64,000 bases of DNA from contig NZ_BMTD01000001.1 in assembly GCF_014649495.1 (NCBI RefSeq), positions 558,001 through 622,000 on the forward strand. Direction: 5' to 3'. The position numbers and the translations under genes are program-made. The notes under the pieces are model-generated. The model was not told the origin of the DNA and did not search any database. It saw only the letters and a list, made by a program, of their open reading frames with translations. Each line of letters starts with the position of its first letter. The stretch's first letter is position 1. This DNA comes from Streptomyces filipinensis (lineage in GTDB: Bacteria > Actinomycetota > Actinomycetes > Streptomycetales > Streptomycetaceae). Shown here in pieces: positions 40,573-48,253 of this stretch.

Positions 40573-42207
40573 TCAGACCCACCTGGCCTGGAGCAGGTTG
40601 ATGCCCGGGTACGGCTGCGCCCTTATCCCGCCGAGCTTGCGCGGGTCCCAGGCCGTCATCAGCTCGTTGTGGACCACCGGGTAGAGCACGGCCTGCTCGG
40701 CGACGACGTCGATGTAGTCCTGGACCATCGCCTTCTTCCTCGCCGGGTCCGGTTCCCTGGTCGCCCGGTCCATGTCCGTGAAGAGCCGCCTGGCGACGGG
40801 GTCGCCGGCCCACCGGGTGTACCCCATCCACAGGTTCTGCGGCCCGTAGTTGTAATGCATGATCAGATCGGCGTCGAGCCCGAACTGGTTCGGATCGGAG
40901 GCCGCGGCCACCACCTGGTAGTCCTGTTTCTGGTCCATCTTGGTGAACACGGCCGTGGTCTCCTGTGGTGCGAGGGTGGTCTCCACGCCGACCGCGTCCC
41001 AGGAGGACTTGAGGGTCGGCAGACAGTCCACGATCCAGCTGACGTTGACCGCGAGGATCTCGACCTTGAGGCCGGTGACCCCGGCGGCCTTGAGCAACGC
41101 CTTCGCCCTGGCCGGGTCGTGGTCGTAGACCGTCCTGGCCCGCCGGTAGCTCGGGTTGCCCTCGTCGAGGAAGGAGGACGCCGGCCTGCCGTGCCCCTTC
41201 AGCGCCACCTGCACCATCTTCTCGGTGTCGATGGCGTAGTGCAGCGCCTGCCGCACCCGCACGTCGTCGAAGGGCTTGTGCTTCGTGTTGAACATCAGGA
41301 ACAGGTTGTTCATCCCGGCGCCGCCCGCGACCTTCAGCCCGCCCTGCTCCAGCCGGGGGATGTTGGCGTACGGGATGTTGTCCGCGATCTGCGCGCCGGC
41401 GCCGGCCCCGGAGATCTTCGCGACGCGGGGCGCGGCGTCCACGATGGTCAGCCAGTTCATGCGCTTGAAGGCCGGCCTGCGGGGGCCGTTGTAGCCGGCG
41501 AACGCCTCGAAGGTGGTGTTGGACTTCGGGTGGTGCGCGGTCTGCCGGTACGGCCCCGAGCCCACGGCCAGCCCCTTGACGGCGTCGTCCCAGGCACCGG
41601 GCCGGGAGAAGACGTGCTTCGGCATGATCTTGGCGAGGGTGAGCCGGGAGAGCCCGTCGGGGAAGGGGAACCTGAGGACGAGCTCGACCGTGCGTGCGTC
41701 GACCCTCCTGACGTCCTTCAGCCAGCTGACGAAGAACCCCTTGGCGAGGGTCTGGGTCTTCGGGTCCAGGATCCGGTCGAAGACGAACACGACGTCGTCG
41801 GCGGTGACGGGCCTGCCGTCGTGGAAGGTCGCGCCGGAGCGGAGCGTGAACCGCCAGCTGGTGGCGTTCGCGTCCTTGGGGACCGCGGTGGCGAGCGCCG
41901 GATACGGCACCCGGGTGATCGGGTCGGTGTCCAGCAGCCCCTCGTAGATGTGGTTGTTGGCGGCCATCGCGAACGCCGACGCCGTCTGCGTCGGGTCCCA
42001 GCTGCCGTCGTTGCCGTAGCCGATCACGGCGGTCAGCGTCCGGTCCTTGCCGCTGCCGCCGCTTCCGGTGTCGTTCGTGGACTGCGGACCCGCGGAGCAG
42101 GCGGCCAGCGCGGGCGGCAGGGCGGCGGTCAGGCCGAGCGCGCCGGCGCCCTTCAGAAAGGTCCGCCGATACGGGGCCGGCATGTCGCGGGTCACGTCGT
42201 CACGCAC
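40573..42207 (-). CDS. ABC solute-binding lipoprotein, family 5
   Basis: Extracytoplasmic substrate receptor of 544 residues. The N-terminus has a twin-arginine signal (R-R-T-F-L-K-G-A-G-A-L-G) ending at a lipobox A-L-A-A-C-S, so it is exported folded and lipid-anchored. The SBP_bac_5 region (about 70-450) includes Y-E-G-L-L-D and L-R-S-G-A-T-F-H-D-G-R-P-V-T-A-D-D-V. GTG start with GGAGG 6 nt upstream. It heads the operon SBP, DppB, DppC-DppD, DppF, aldolase; imported ligand is unknown but may be a peptide or an opine-like acid. Confidence 0.93.
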   Translation of the reverse strand: MRDDVTRDMPAPYRRTFLKGAGALGLTAALPPALAACSAGPQSTNDTGSGGSGKDRTLTAVIGYGNDGSWDPTQTASAFAMAANNHIYEGLLDTDPITRVPYPALATAVPKDANATSWRFTLRSGATFHDGRPVTADDVVFVFDRILDPKTQTLAKGFFVSWLKDVRRVDARTVELVLRFPFPDGLSRLTLAKIMPKHVFSRPGAWDDAVKGLAVGSGPYRQTAHHPKSNTTFEAFAGYNGPRRPAFKRMNWLTIVDAAPRVAKISGAGAGAQIADNIPYANIPRLEQGGLKVAGGAGMNNLFLMFNTKHKPFDDVRVRQALHYAIDTEKMVQVALKGHGRPASSFLDEGNPSYRRARTVYDHDPARAKALLKAAGVTGLKVEILAVNVSWIVDCLPTLKSSWDAVGVETTLAPQETTAVFTKMDQKQDYQVVAAASDPNQFGLDADLIMHYNYGPQNLWMGYTRWAGDPVARRLFTDMDRATREPDPARKKAMVQDYIDVVAEQAVLYPVVHNELMTAWDPRKLGGIRAQPYPGINLLQARWV

Positions 42208-42255
42208 GGGTCCTCCAGCGAGGTCGGGGAAGGGGGAGGAGAGGAGGTACGACGT

Positions 42256-42284
42256 CCTATGTCCGGTTGGTCAGCGACCATAGG
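42256..42284. promoter_or_regulatory. Nested palindromes upstream of the ABC operon
   Basis: TGGTC, AGC, GACCA (42268-42280) sits inside CCTATG/CATAGG arms (42256-42261 and 42279-42284). The inner part resembles GntR-family operators. It is about 50-80 bp ahead of the solute-binding protein start. No GntR-type gene is adjacent, so the controller would be encoded elsewhere. Confidence 0.5.
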
Positions 42285-42431
42285 AGGGCCCCAAGGGGTG
42301 GTCAAGAGCACGCACACGAATGGCGTAGCCACCACAGGTCGCACCAATGGTGCCCCGGGAGGCGGCTCGGTCCGCACCGTCGCCTCCCTGCCTTCCCCCA
42401 CGCCTGTGCCAGGAGTCAACTCCGTGCTGGT

Positions 42432-42454
42432 GTAACGCAGTTACGGCTTATGAT
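42432..42454 (+). promoter_or_regulatory. Promoter region with GTAAC-GCA-GTTAC palindrome for the island
   Basis: A 5+3+5 inverted repeat (42432-42444) is followed by TATGAT (42449-42454), a good -10 hexamer, 37 bp before the start of the first island gene. No convincing -35 is seen, which is compatible with an activator bound at the palindrome. Confidence 0.4.
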
Positions 42455-42490
42455 GTCGCGTCTACGACAGCAAGAGAGAAGGGTCTGCGC

Positions 42491-42919
42491 GTGGACGCAG
42501 AGCTGATGACGCTCGCCTCGACGGCCGGTACGACCGTGGTCACGCTGCTGACCACCGATGCCTGGGAGAGGGCCAGGACAGCGGTCGCCGCCCTGTGGGG
42601 ACGGGCTGTTCCCGACCGGGTGGACACCGTCGAGGCCGAGCTGCTGGAAACACGGGACCTGCTGCTCGGCACGGGCGAGCAGACCGGTTCCGGTACGCCC
42701 GGATTCGACGAGGGGATCGCCGAGTGGCGCGGCAAGTTCCGTCGGCTGCTCCACACGCGACCGGAGCTCGCCCAGGAGCTGCGCCGCATCCTCGACGAGG
42801 AACTGACCCCCGCGCTGCCCGCGCCGGCTCCGGCCGCACCCGTCGTCTTCCACGCCAACCCGACCGGAAACGCCCGCGTCTACCAGGCCGGTCGTGACCA
42901 GAACTTCCACGAGCGATGA
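42491..42919 (+). CDS. Soluble protein with C-terminal Y-Q-A...Q-x-F-H-E motif
   Basis: A 142-residue protein with no assigned function. Residues 1-45 are helical and include T-D-A-W-E-R-A-R, as in many small actinobacterial proteins of this layout. The middle is acidic and helical, a short Pro/Ala linker follows (109-117), and the last residues are N-A-R-V-Y-Q-A-G-R-D-Q-N-F-H-E-R. The next gene's product has a close match to this motif near its N-terminus. Short paired motifs of this kind can mediate homotypic binding (amyloid-signalling-like), but that is inference. GTG start with GAAGGG upstream; its stop overlaps the next ATG. Confidence 0.75.
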   Translation: MDAELMTLASTAGTTVVTLLTTDAWERARTAVAALWGRAVPDRVDTVEAELLETRDLLLGTGEQTGSGTPGFDEGIAEWRGKFRRLLHTRPELAQELRRILDEELTPALPAPAPAAPVVFHANPTGNARVYQAGRDQNFHER

Positions 42920-43770
42920 CCGAGAGACCGTCACCCACCGAGGGGCCCGTCCCGTCCGCGTCCTTCGACTCCTCCCCGTCGGACACCGGGCGGGCCTATC
43001 AGGCCGCCGGGAACCAGCACTTCCACGAGCACCACTACCACGGGCCGGTGACCCACCCCACCCCCGCCGCGGCGGCCCGCCCGGCCAGGGGCAGGTTCGC
43101 ACTGCTCGGGGGTGCCTCCGCCGCCGTCCTGCTGGCCGCGGTGGCCGGCGGTGGCACATGGCTGTGGATGAGTCACCAGTCGTCCGGCGTCACCGCGGGC
43201 GGCAAGGCCCCGCACTCCGCGGGACCGTCCGCCGCCGGCTCGTCCTCGGCCTCCCCCTCCGCGAAGAGGCGCAGCGCCGCACCCGAGACCGGCGCCGCCA
43301 CGGGGCACTCCGCCCCACCGGCGGACGCGATCCCCGACGCACAGAGCTCCGCCCCCGTGCCGACCGCCCCGCCGAACCCGGCGGATCCCAGGAACTGCCG
43401 GGCCTGGTTCACGTTGCGGGAGATGCCCGACGTCAAGGTACGGCCCTGTTGGCGGCGCGACGGCTCACGCGTCTACATGATCGGGGAATGGCAGGCCACA
43501 CAGGGCGCGGAAACGGTGGACGTCTACCTCTGGCTGAAGGACGCGAGTGGCAAAGCGGTCTACCCGGGGACCCAGCCCCTCGCCTACCTCGGTATGGGCG
43601 CCTACCCCGCGGACTCGGCGGCGCAGCAGTGGAGACAGGAGGAGGTGGGCATCAACCTGGTCCGGAGAGCCAAGTACACGGTGTGTCTGAGCGTGTACCA
43701 CGCCGGTTCCGCCAAGCCGAACATCACGAACTCGGCCGTGAGCGGTGTCCAGAAGGACTTCACCTACTGA
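42916..43770 (+). CDS. Membrane protein with N-terminal Y-Q-A...Q-x-F-H-E motif and exported domain
   Basis: A 284-residue single-pass protein. The N-terminal cytosolic tail (1-61) contains R-A-Y-Q-A-A-G-N-Q-H-F-H-E-H (about 26-39), one transmembrane helix spans about 62-85, and a long Ser/Pro/Ala-rich linker (about 90-155) leads to an extracellular domain with N-C-R-A-W and V-R-P-C-W, likely a disulphide. Positive charges before the helix give the tail-in orientation. The 4 bp overlap with the preceding gene implies equal expression. It could sense an external signal and pass it to the soluble partner. Function not known from homology. Confidence 0.75.
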   Translation: MTERPSPTEGPVPSASFDSSPSDTGRAYQAAGNQHFHEHHYHGPVTHPTPAAAARPARGRFALLGGASAAVLLAAVAGGGTWLWMSHQSSGVTAGGKAPHSAGPSAAGSSSASPSAKRRSAAPETGAATGHSAPPADAIPDAQSSAPVPTAPPNPADPRNCRAWFTLREMPDVKVRPCWRRDGSRVYMIGEWQATQGAETVDVYLWLKDASGKAVYPGTQPLAYLGMGAYPADSAAQQWRQEEVGINLVRRAKYTVCLSVYHAGSAKPNITNSAVSGVQKDFTY

Positions 43771-43788
43771 CCGGCGGCGGGCGGTGGC

Positions 43789-44061
43789 TCAGGGTGCCAG
43801 GGCGCCGATGAACTCCGCCCACGCGGACGCCCCGATCACGAGCACCGCACCACCGGGCACCTTGCTGTCCCGGACGGGCACGACACCGGGGACCCCGTCG
43901 GCGACCTCGACGCAGCTGCCGCCCTCGCCGTTGCTGTAGCTGCTCTTGCGCCAGCGGGCGGCGCCGGGGAAGTCGTACGCGACCTCGACGCAGTTGCCGC
44001 CCTCGCCGTTGCTGTAGCTGCTCTTGCGCCAACGTGCGTTGCTCAGGTCGTACTCGCGCAT
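43789..44061 (-). CDS. DUF397 protein with duplicated core
   Basis: A 90-residue protein in which the DUF397 signature A-R-W-R-K-S-S-Y-S-N-G-E-G-G occurs twice (about residues 9-22 and 35-48), followed by the usual V-P-V-R-D-S-K-V-P-G-G and W-A-E-F-I. Normal DUF397 proteins carry one copy in 60-70 residues, so this is an in-frame 26-codon duplication. DUF397 genes are partners of Scr1-type XRE regulators, and the regulator lies directly upstream with a 19 bp overlap. Confidence 0.85.
   Translation of the reverse strand: MREYDLSNARWRKSSYSNGEGGNCVEVAYDFPGAARWRKSSYSNGEGGSCVEVADGVPGVVPVRDSKVPGGAVLVIGASAWAEFIGALAP
43901..44034. repeat. 56 bp direct repeat inside the DUF397 gene
   Basis: 43901-43956 and 43979-44034 are 56 bp copies differing at two positions, offset by 78 bp (26 codons). 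The near identity points to a recent duplication. Confidence 0.9.
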
Positions 44062-44876
44062 CGTCTGTGGTCCTCAGCCGCCGACTCGATCAGGGCCAGG
44101 GACGCCTTCGGCGACAGCGCGGCGACCCTGAGCAGATCGTAGGCGCGCTGTGCTCGCTTCACCACAGCCGGATCGTCCATCAACATCCCCGAAAACGACG
44201 TCTCTGTATAGGCGACGGGCGGCGCGTCCTCGAAGTCCATGAGCCGCAAGTCACCTGTCATCGATGCGTGTGCCCCCGCTGTGTACGGCATCACCGTCAC
44301 CCACACCGTCCGCTCCCGCATCAGCCTCGCGATGTGGTCCAGTTGCTCCGCCATCTCCCGTCGGCCACCCACCGGGACACCCAGGACGTTCTTGTGCAGG
44401 ATCACCCAATACTCAGGCCTTGCAGCGTCCTTGAGGATGTGCGCCCGTTCCAGTCGAGCCGTGACGATGTCCGCGACGTACTCGTCCGTGACGAACGGGT
44501 TGGCGGCGAGTGTGACCGCCTCCGCGTAGTCCTTCGTCTGGAGCAGGCCCGGCACCACGGTGGGCGCGAACTCGCAGATCCGCGTGGCCACCCGCTCCAG
44601 CTCCACGACCTCCGCGAAGTACTCCGCGTACCGCCGGTCGTCGATCAGCTTTCTGCACAGCCGCTCGAAAATACCGTCGGTTTGCAGGACCTCGTCGATC
44701 CGCTGGGCGATATCCAGCTGAGGTTTTCGAATGGCCTGCTCGAACTGTCCGATGTAAGCGCCGGAGACGAAGACGCGTGCCGCCAGCTCCACCTGGGTGA
44801 ATCCGGCGTCTTCCCGGCGCCTCTTCAGCTCCGTGCCGAAGAACTCCCACACCGCCTGCCGCGAACCGCTGGCCAT
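44043..44876 (-). CDS. Scr1-type XRE family regulator
   Basis: A 277-residue protein: N-terminal HTH (about 12-70, E-L-K-R-R-R-E-D-A-G-F-T-Q-V-E-L-A-A-R) and a DUF5753 domain (about 90-270) with V-P-G-L-L-Q-T-K-D-Y-A. Members pair with DUF397 proteins and act in development and antibiotic control in Streptomyces. The 3' end overlaps the DUF397 start by 19 bp. A possible operator (AGTGGC/GTCACT, 44932-44948) lies upstream, towards the next divergent gene. Confidence 0.9.
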   Translation of the reverse strand: MASGSRQAVWEFFGTELKRRREDAGFTQVELAARVFVSGAYIGQFEQAIRKPQLDIAQRIDEVLQTDGIFERLCRKLIDDRRYAEYFAEVVELERVATRICEFAPTVVPGLLQTKDYAEAVTLAANPFVTDEYVADIVTARLERAHILKDAARPEYWVILHKNVLGVPVGGRREMAEQLDHIARLMRERTVWVTVMPYTAGAHASMTGDLRLMDFEDAPPVAYTETSFSGMLMDDPAVVKRAQRAYDLLRVAALSPKASLALIESAAEDHRRCASTT

Positions 44877-44991
44877 GGCCAACCCCCTTGGTCTGCCTCG
44901 TGCTTGTAGGGCGCAGACTCCTGGCGAGTGTAGTGGCGGAGAGTCACTCTGGGTGTGCGAAGCGTGAAACTCCAAAAGGAAGGGGAGCACG

Positions 44992-45219
44992 GTGAAGGCG
45001 CGACGGACCACACACTCGGCATTGTGTGTCGAAGAGGCGGAGGACACCTTGGAGGAATTGCGGTCGGCTTTCAGGAAGGCCGGGATCGTGCTGCCGTCAC
45101 TCGGGCTGGACCCGGTGAGTCTCGCGCGGGAGGCGCCCTGTCCGCTGGTCGAACTGGGCCGGTGTTCCGTGGACACCGCACGGCGGCTCGCGGCCGTCCT
45201 GACGGGGATGGCGCGGTGA
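44992..45219 (+). CDS. Small protein, unknown function
   Basis: A 75-residue protein of alternating helical segments, E-E-A-E-D-T-L-E-E-L-R-S-A-F-R-K-A-G-I then L-G-R-C-S-V-D-T-A-R-R-L-A-A-V-L. No known domain. GTG start with GGAAGGGGAG upstream. It is divergent from the Scr1-type regulator and overlaps the following small gene by 4 bp (GTGA), the context usual for genes controlled by DUF397-associated regulators. Confidence 0.7.
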   Translation: MKARRTTHSALCVEEAEDTLEELRSAFRKAGIVLPSLGLDPVSLAREAPCPLVELGRCSVDTARRLAAVLTGMAR

Positions 45220-45431
45220 AGCCGCCCGTCGGCAGCCACGTGATGGACACCCGTACCGGCAAGGTCGGCATCGTCATGGGGCACGAGGGGCCGTACGTGC
45301 AGTTGAGACCGTACGGCGGCGGGCGGGAGTGGGACGCGGAGCCGGGCGCGCTGCGCACCGCCACCCCCGCCGAGCGGCTGAGCGCGGCGACCGCGCACGC
45401 CAACGCCCGAAGCCGCGGCGAGCTGCTCTAG
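45216..45431 (+). CDS. Small protein, unknown function
   Basis: A 71-residue protein with a short beta-rich N-terminal part (G-S-H-V-M-D-T-R-T-G-K-V-G-I-V-M, then Y-V-Q-L-R-P-Y-G-G-G-R-E-W) and a charged C-terminal helix. The N-terminus looks like a small SH3-like barrel. It overlaps the preceding gene, so both are translated together. Confidence 0.7.
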   Translation: MKPPVGSHVMDTRTGKVGIVMGHEGPYVQLRPYGGGREWDAEPGALRTATPAERLSAATAHANARSRGELL

Positions 45432-45529
45432 CCATCTCCCCAGATATCAAGACATGCGTGGCGGGCACGCCCTACATTGAGCCGAGCCGCTCGGGGGAGC
45501 GGCCGGGGGTATGTGGAGGGGGCTCACGC

Positions 45530-45961
45530 ATGGAGATACGAGTCAGGGTCGCGCGCGTCCGTCCGTCCGGCGACGGCGTGACCGGTGAGTGGAGTGACAC
45601 CGCGGGGTGGACGGAGTCGTTCGCCGACTGGGTCGCCGAGGACCGCCGGCTCGGCCGGTCGGCCGTCATGCGGCGGGTGCGCGTCTCGCCCGCCGACGGC
45701 GCCATGTCCTCGGACCCGATGTACTGGATCAGCTTCGCCGAGGCCTCCGGTTCCTTCCTGACCGGGGTGATCGGACTGTGGGCCGCGTTCCGCCCCGCGC
45801 TGCCCCGGCGGGAACGGGAGACCGCACGACTCGTGGTGGAGTGCGGCGGAAGGCGCTACGTCATCAACGAGGAGACGCAGGAGGACGCGATCCGGGTGGC
45901 ACGGGAACTGGGTCTCGTGCCGACGCAGGACGAGGAGACGCCCGGCCGTGCTCCTTCCTGA
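45530..45961 (+). CDS. EACC1-like effector-associated component
   Basis: A 143-residue protein with an N-terminal beta-rich part (M-E-I-R-V-R-V-A-R-V), a D-W-V-A-E-D-R-R-L helix, a hydrophobic segment (about 75-90, S-F-L-T-G-V-I-G-L-W-A-A-F) and a C-terminal E-x-A-R-L-V-V-E-C-G-G-R-R-Y-V-I-N-E-E-T strand pair. This matches effector-associated constant component 1 proteins, which accompany proteases or nucleases in predicted conflict systems of multicellular actinobacteria. The ATG has a GGAGGGGG site. It overlaps the caspase gene by 14 bp. Confidence 0.72.
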   Translation: MEIRVRVARVRPSGDGVTGEWSDTAGWTESFADWVAEDRRLGRSAVMRRVRVSPADGAMSSDPMYWISFAEASGSFLTGVIGLWAAFRPALPRRERETARLVVECGGRRYVINEETQEDAIRVARELGLVPTQDEETPGRAPS

Positions 45962-47492
45962 CCCGCGACGAAGCCACGCCGTCCTCGTCGGTGTGCACGA
46001 CTACCGGCATCTCACTCCGCTGCCCGGTGTGGCATCCGGTGTCGACAGACTGGCCGATCTGCTGCGCGACCCCACCGTCTGGGGCCTGCCCGGGGACAAC
46101 GTCACCGTCCTTCGCGGCCGGGTCTCCGCGGACCGCATCCTTGAGGCGGTCCGCGACGCGGGGGAGGCGACGACCGACACGCTGCTCGTCTACTTCGCGG
46201 GTCACGGCCTGCGGGAGCTCAGAGGCAGAGAGCTGTACCTGGCACTGGCCGATGCCGACATGGACCACCTGACGATCGGGACGCTGCCCTACGCGGAGTT
46301 GCTCGGCATGGTCATGCACGAGGAATCTCCCGTACGCCGCCCCATGGTGTTCCTGGACTGCTGCTACAGCGGCCTGGCCACGTCCATGAGCGGCGGTTCC
46401 GCCGCCGTCCTGGAGCGCTACGACCTGGTGAACCTGGTGGTCGAGCGTGAGGCGGGTGAAAGCGGTCCGGACGGCGACACGGACTTCGGCGGCTACGTGA
46501 TGACGTCGGCGTCGGGCACGGAACCGTCGTACACGCCGGCCGGAAGTCATCCACTGTTCACCGGCGCACTGATCGACGTCCTGGAGAAGGGCATCCCCGG
46601 GGCGGGCCCGACGCTGAGTGTCCACGACGTCTGGTGGCACATCCGGCAGCAGTGCATCGGCTCCACGCCCCAGTACAAGGCGCTCAACAGGAGGGAGAGG
46701 GACCCCTGGGTGCGCAACCGTGCCGTCGCGGCCCGGCCCGTCAGGGCCCGGCCGGCGGTGGGGGAGGCTCGGTACGCGATGCGGGACACCCGGGACGCCG
46801 TACCGCGTCGGCGCGTTCGTCCCGTCGAGCCGGACCCGGCGCCTCCTCCGGTCGCCGGACCCGATGAACTCCGGTTCCGCACCGTCAAGGGCGGGGGGTA
46901 CCGGATCGGAGCGGCCAAGGCGCGGATGGACGGCGTCCTCGCGGCAGTCGAAGATCCCCGCCTCGGCTGGCAGGCCGTGCCACCCCACTTCCCCACCGTG
47001 GCGGGCAGGTGGTTCTGGGGATGGGACATGGAGGAGGTCGACGCCTACGTCGAATGGCATCGCGCCCGGCCGACGGAGTTCATCGACGCCCTGCGCCTGC
47101 TCCTGGCACGGGAGGGCTTCACCGTCGTACCCGACGGCCGCCCCCTGATCGGACAGCTCAACTCGACCTACGCCAAGAAGGGAGCGATGACCTTCACGCG
47201 GACCCACCTGTGTCTGAAGTCCTCCGGCGCCCAGATGAGCATCCCCTACTCCGGGCTGCAGGACGTGGTCCTGGCCACCTCGCACGAGGAGTACGACACC
47301 GGTGTGGCCAATGATCAGACAGTGTTCCTGGAGACGACCACCGTCTTCATCACCCGGGTCACCCACGGACACCGCACCCTGGAGTTCAGGGAGAACTCCA
47401 CGACGGCGGTGCAGACGGCACTGCGCGTGTTCCTGCGCGCGGTCGAGGATCTGCGCGGGCGCCACCCGGAGTGGTTCAGAATGGATCCATGA
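45948..47492 (+). CDS. Caspase-like (metacaspase-type) protease with C-terminal DivIVA-like and PH-like regions
   Basis: A 514-residue protein. Residues 1-260 are a C14-type p20 domain: H-A-V-L-V-G-V-H-D-Y at the first strand, catalytic His86 in Y-F-A-G-H-G and Cys139 in F-L-D-C-C-Y-S-G. An Arg/Pro-rich linker (about 260-305) follows, then two segments that resemble DivIVA hooks (about 309-335, R-F-R-T-V-K-G-G-G-Y; about 350-370, W-G-W-D-M-E-E-V-D-A-Y). Residues about 400-500 look like a small PH/GRAM-type barrel. The gene overlaps the EACC1-like gene (14 bp) and recO (4 bp). The GTG start is an inference. Confidence 0.88.
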   Translation: MLLPDPRRSHAVLVGVHDYRHLTPLPGVASGVDRLADLLRDPTVWGLPGDNVTVLRGRVSADRILEAVRDAGEATTDTLLVYFAGHGLRELRGRELYLALADADMDHLTIGTLPYAELLGMVMHEESPVRRPMVFLDCCYSGLATSMSGGSAAVLERYDLVNLVVEREAGESGPDGDTDFGGYVMTSASGTEPSYTPAGSHPLFTGALIDVLEKGIPGAGPTLSVHDVWWHIRQQCIGSTPQYKALNRRERDPWVRNRAVAARPVRARPAVGEARYAMRDTRDAVPRRRVRPVEPDPAPPPVAGPDELRFRTVKGGGYRIGAAKARMDGVLAAVEDPRLGWQAVPPHFPTVAGRWFWGWDMEEVDAYVEWHRARPTEFIDALRLLLAREGFTVVPDGRPLIGQLNSTYAKKGAMTFTRTHLCLKSSGAQMSIPYSGLQDVVLATSHEEYDTGVANDQTVFLETTTVFITRVTHGHRTLEFRENSTTAVQTALRVFLRAVEDLRGRHPEWFRMDP

Positions 47493-48235
47493 GTCTGTTC
47501 CGCGACGACGGCATCGTGCTGCGCACCCAGAAGCTGGGTGAGGCGGACCGGATCATCACGCTGCTCACGCGGGGTCACGGCCGGGTACGGGCCGTGGCGC
47601 GCGGGGTGCGGCGTACCAAGTCGAAGTTCGGGGCCCGGCTGGAACCCTTCTCCCATGTCGACGTGCAGTTCTTCGCGCGGGGGAGTGAGCTGGTCGGGCG
47701 CGGTCTGCCGCTGTGCACGCAGAGCGAGACCATCGCGCCGTACGGTGGCGGGATCGTGACCGACTACGCCCGGTACACCGCAGGGACGGCCATGCTGGAG
47801 ACGGCCGAGCGGTTCACCGACCATGAGGGCGAGCCGGCCGTGCAGCAGTACCTGCTGCTCGTCGGGGCGCTGCGGACGCTCGCCCGGGGGGAACACGCCC
47901 CCCATCTCGTGCTCGACGCCTTTCTGCTGCGCTCCCTCGCCGTCAACGGGTACGCCCCGAGTTTCGGCGACTGCGCGAAGTGCGGGATGCCCGGACCGAA
48001 CCGGTTCTTCTCCGTGGCCTCGGGCGGGTCCGTCTGCGTCGACTGCCGGGTGCCCGGGAGTGTCGTACCGTCGCCGCAGACCCTGGTACTGCTCGGGGCG
48101 CTGCTTACGGGAGACTGGGAGACGGCGGACGCCTGCGAGGCCCGGTACGTCCGCGAGGGCAGCGGGCTGGTGTCCGCCTACCTGCACTGGCATCTGGAGC
48201 GCGGACTGCGTTCGCTCAGGTACGTCGAGAAGTAA
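47489..48235 (+). CDS. recO: DNA repair protein RecO
   Basis: Recombination mediator that loads RecA with RecR. The 248 residues start with an OB-fold (S-L-F-R-D-D-G-I-V-L-R-T-Q-K-L-G-E-A-D-R) and have a zinc finger C-A-K-C-G...C-V-D-C in the C-terminal half. The ATG overlaps the caspase stop by 4 bp, so recO sits directly downstream of the accessory protease gene. It is followed by uppS. Confidence 0.95.
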   Translation: MSLFRDDGIVLRTQKLGEADRIITLLTRGHGRVRAVARGVRRTKSKFGARLEPFSHVDVQFFARGSELVGRGLPLCTQSETIAPYGGGIVTDYARYTAGTAMLETAERFTDHEGEPAVQQYLLLVGALRTLARGEHAPHLVLDAFLLRSLAVNGYAPSFGDCAKCGMPGPNRFFSVASGGSVCVDCRVPGSVVPSPQTLVLLGALLTGDWETADACEARYVREGSGLVSAYLHWHLERGLRSLRYVEK

Positions 48236-48253
48236 GAGGGAGACGAGAAGCAC

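Noticed and set aside
42491-47492. Prophage or integrative element
   Set aside because: No integrase, attachment site repeat or phage structural gene is seen in the island.
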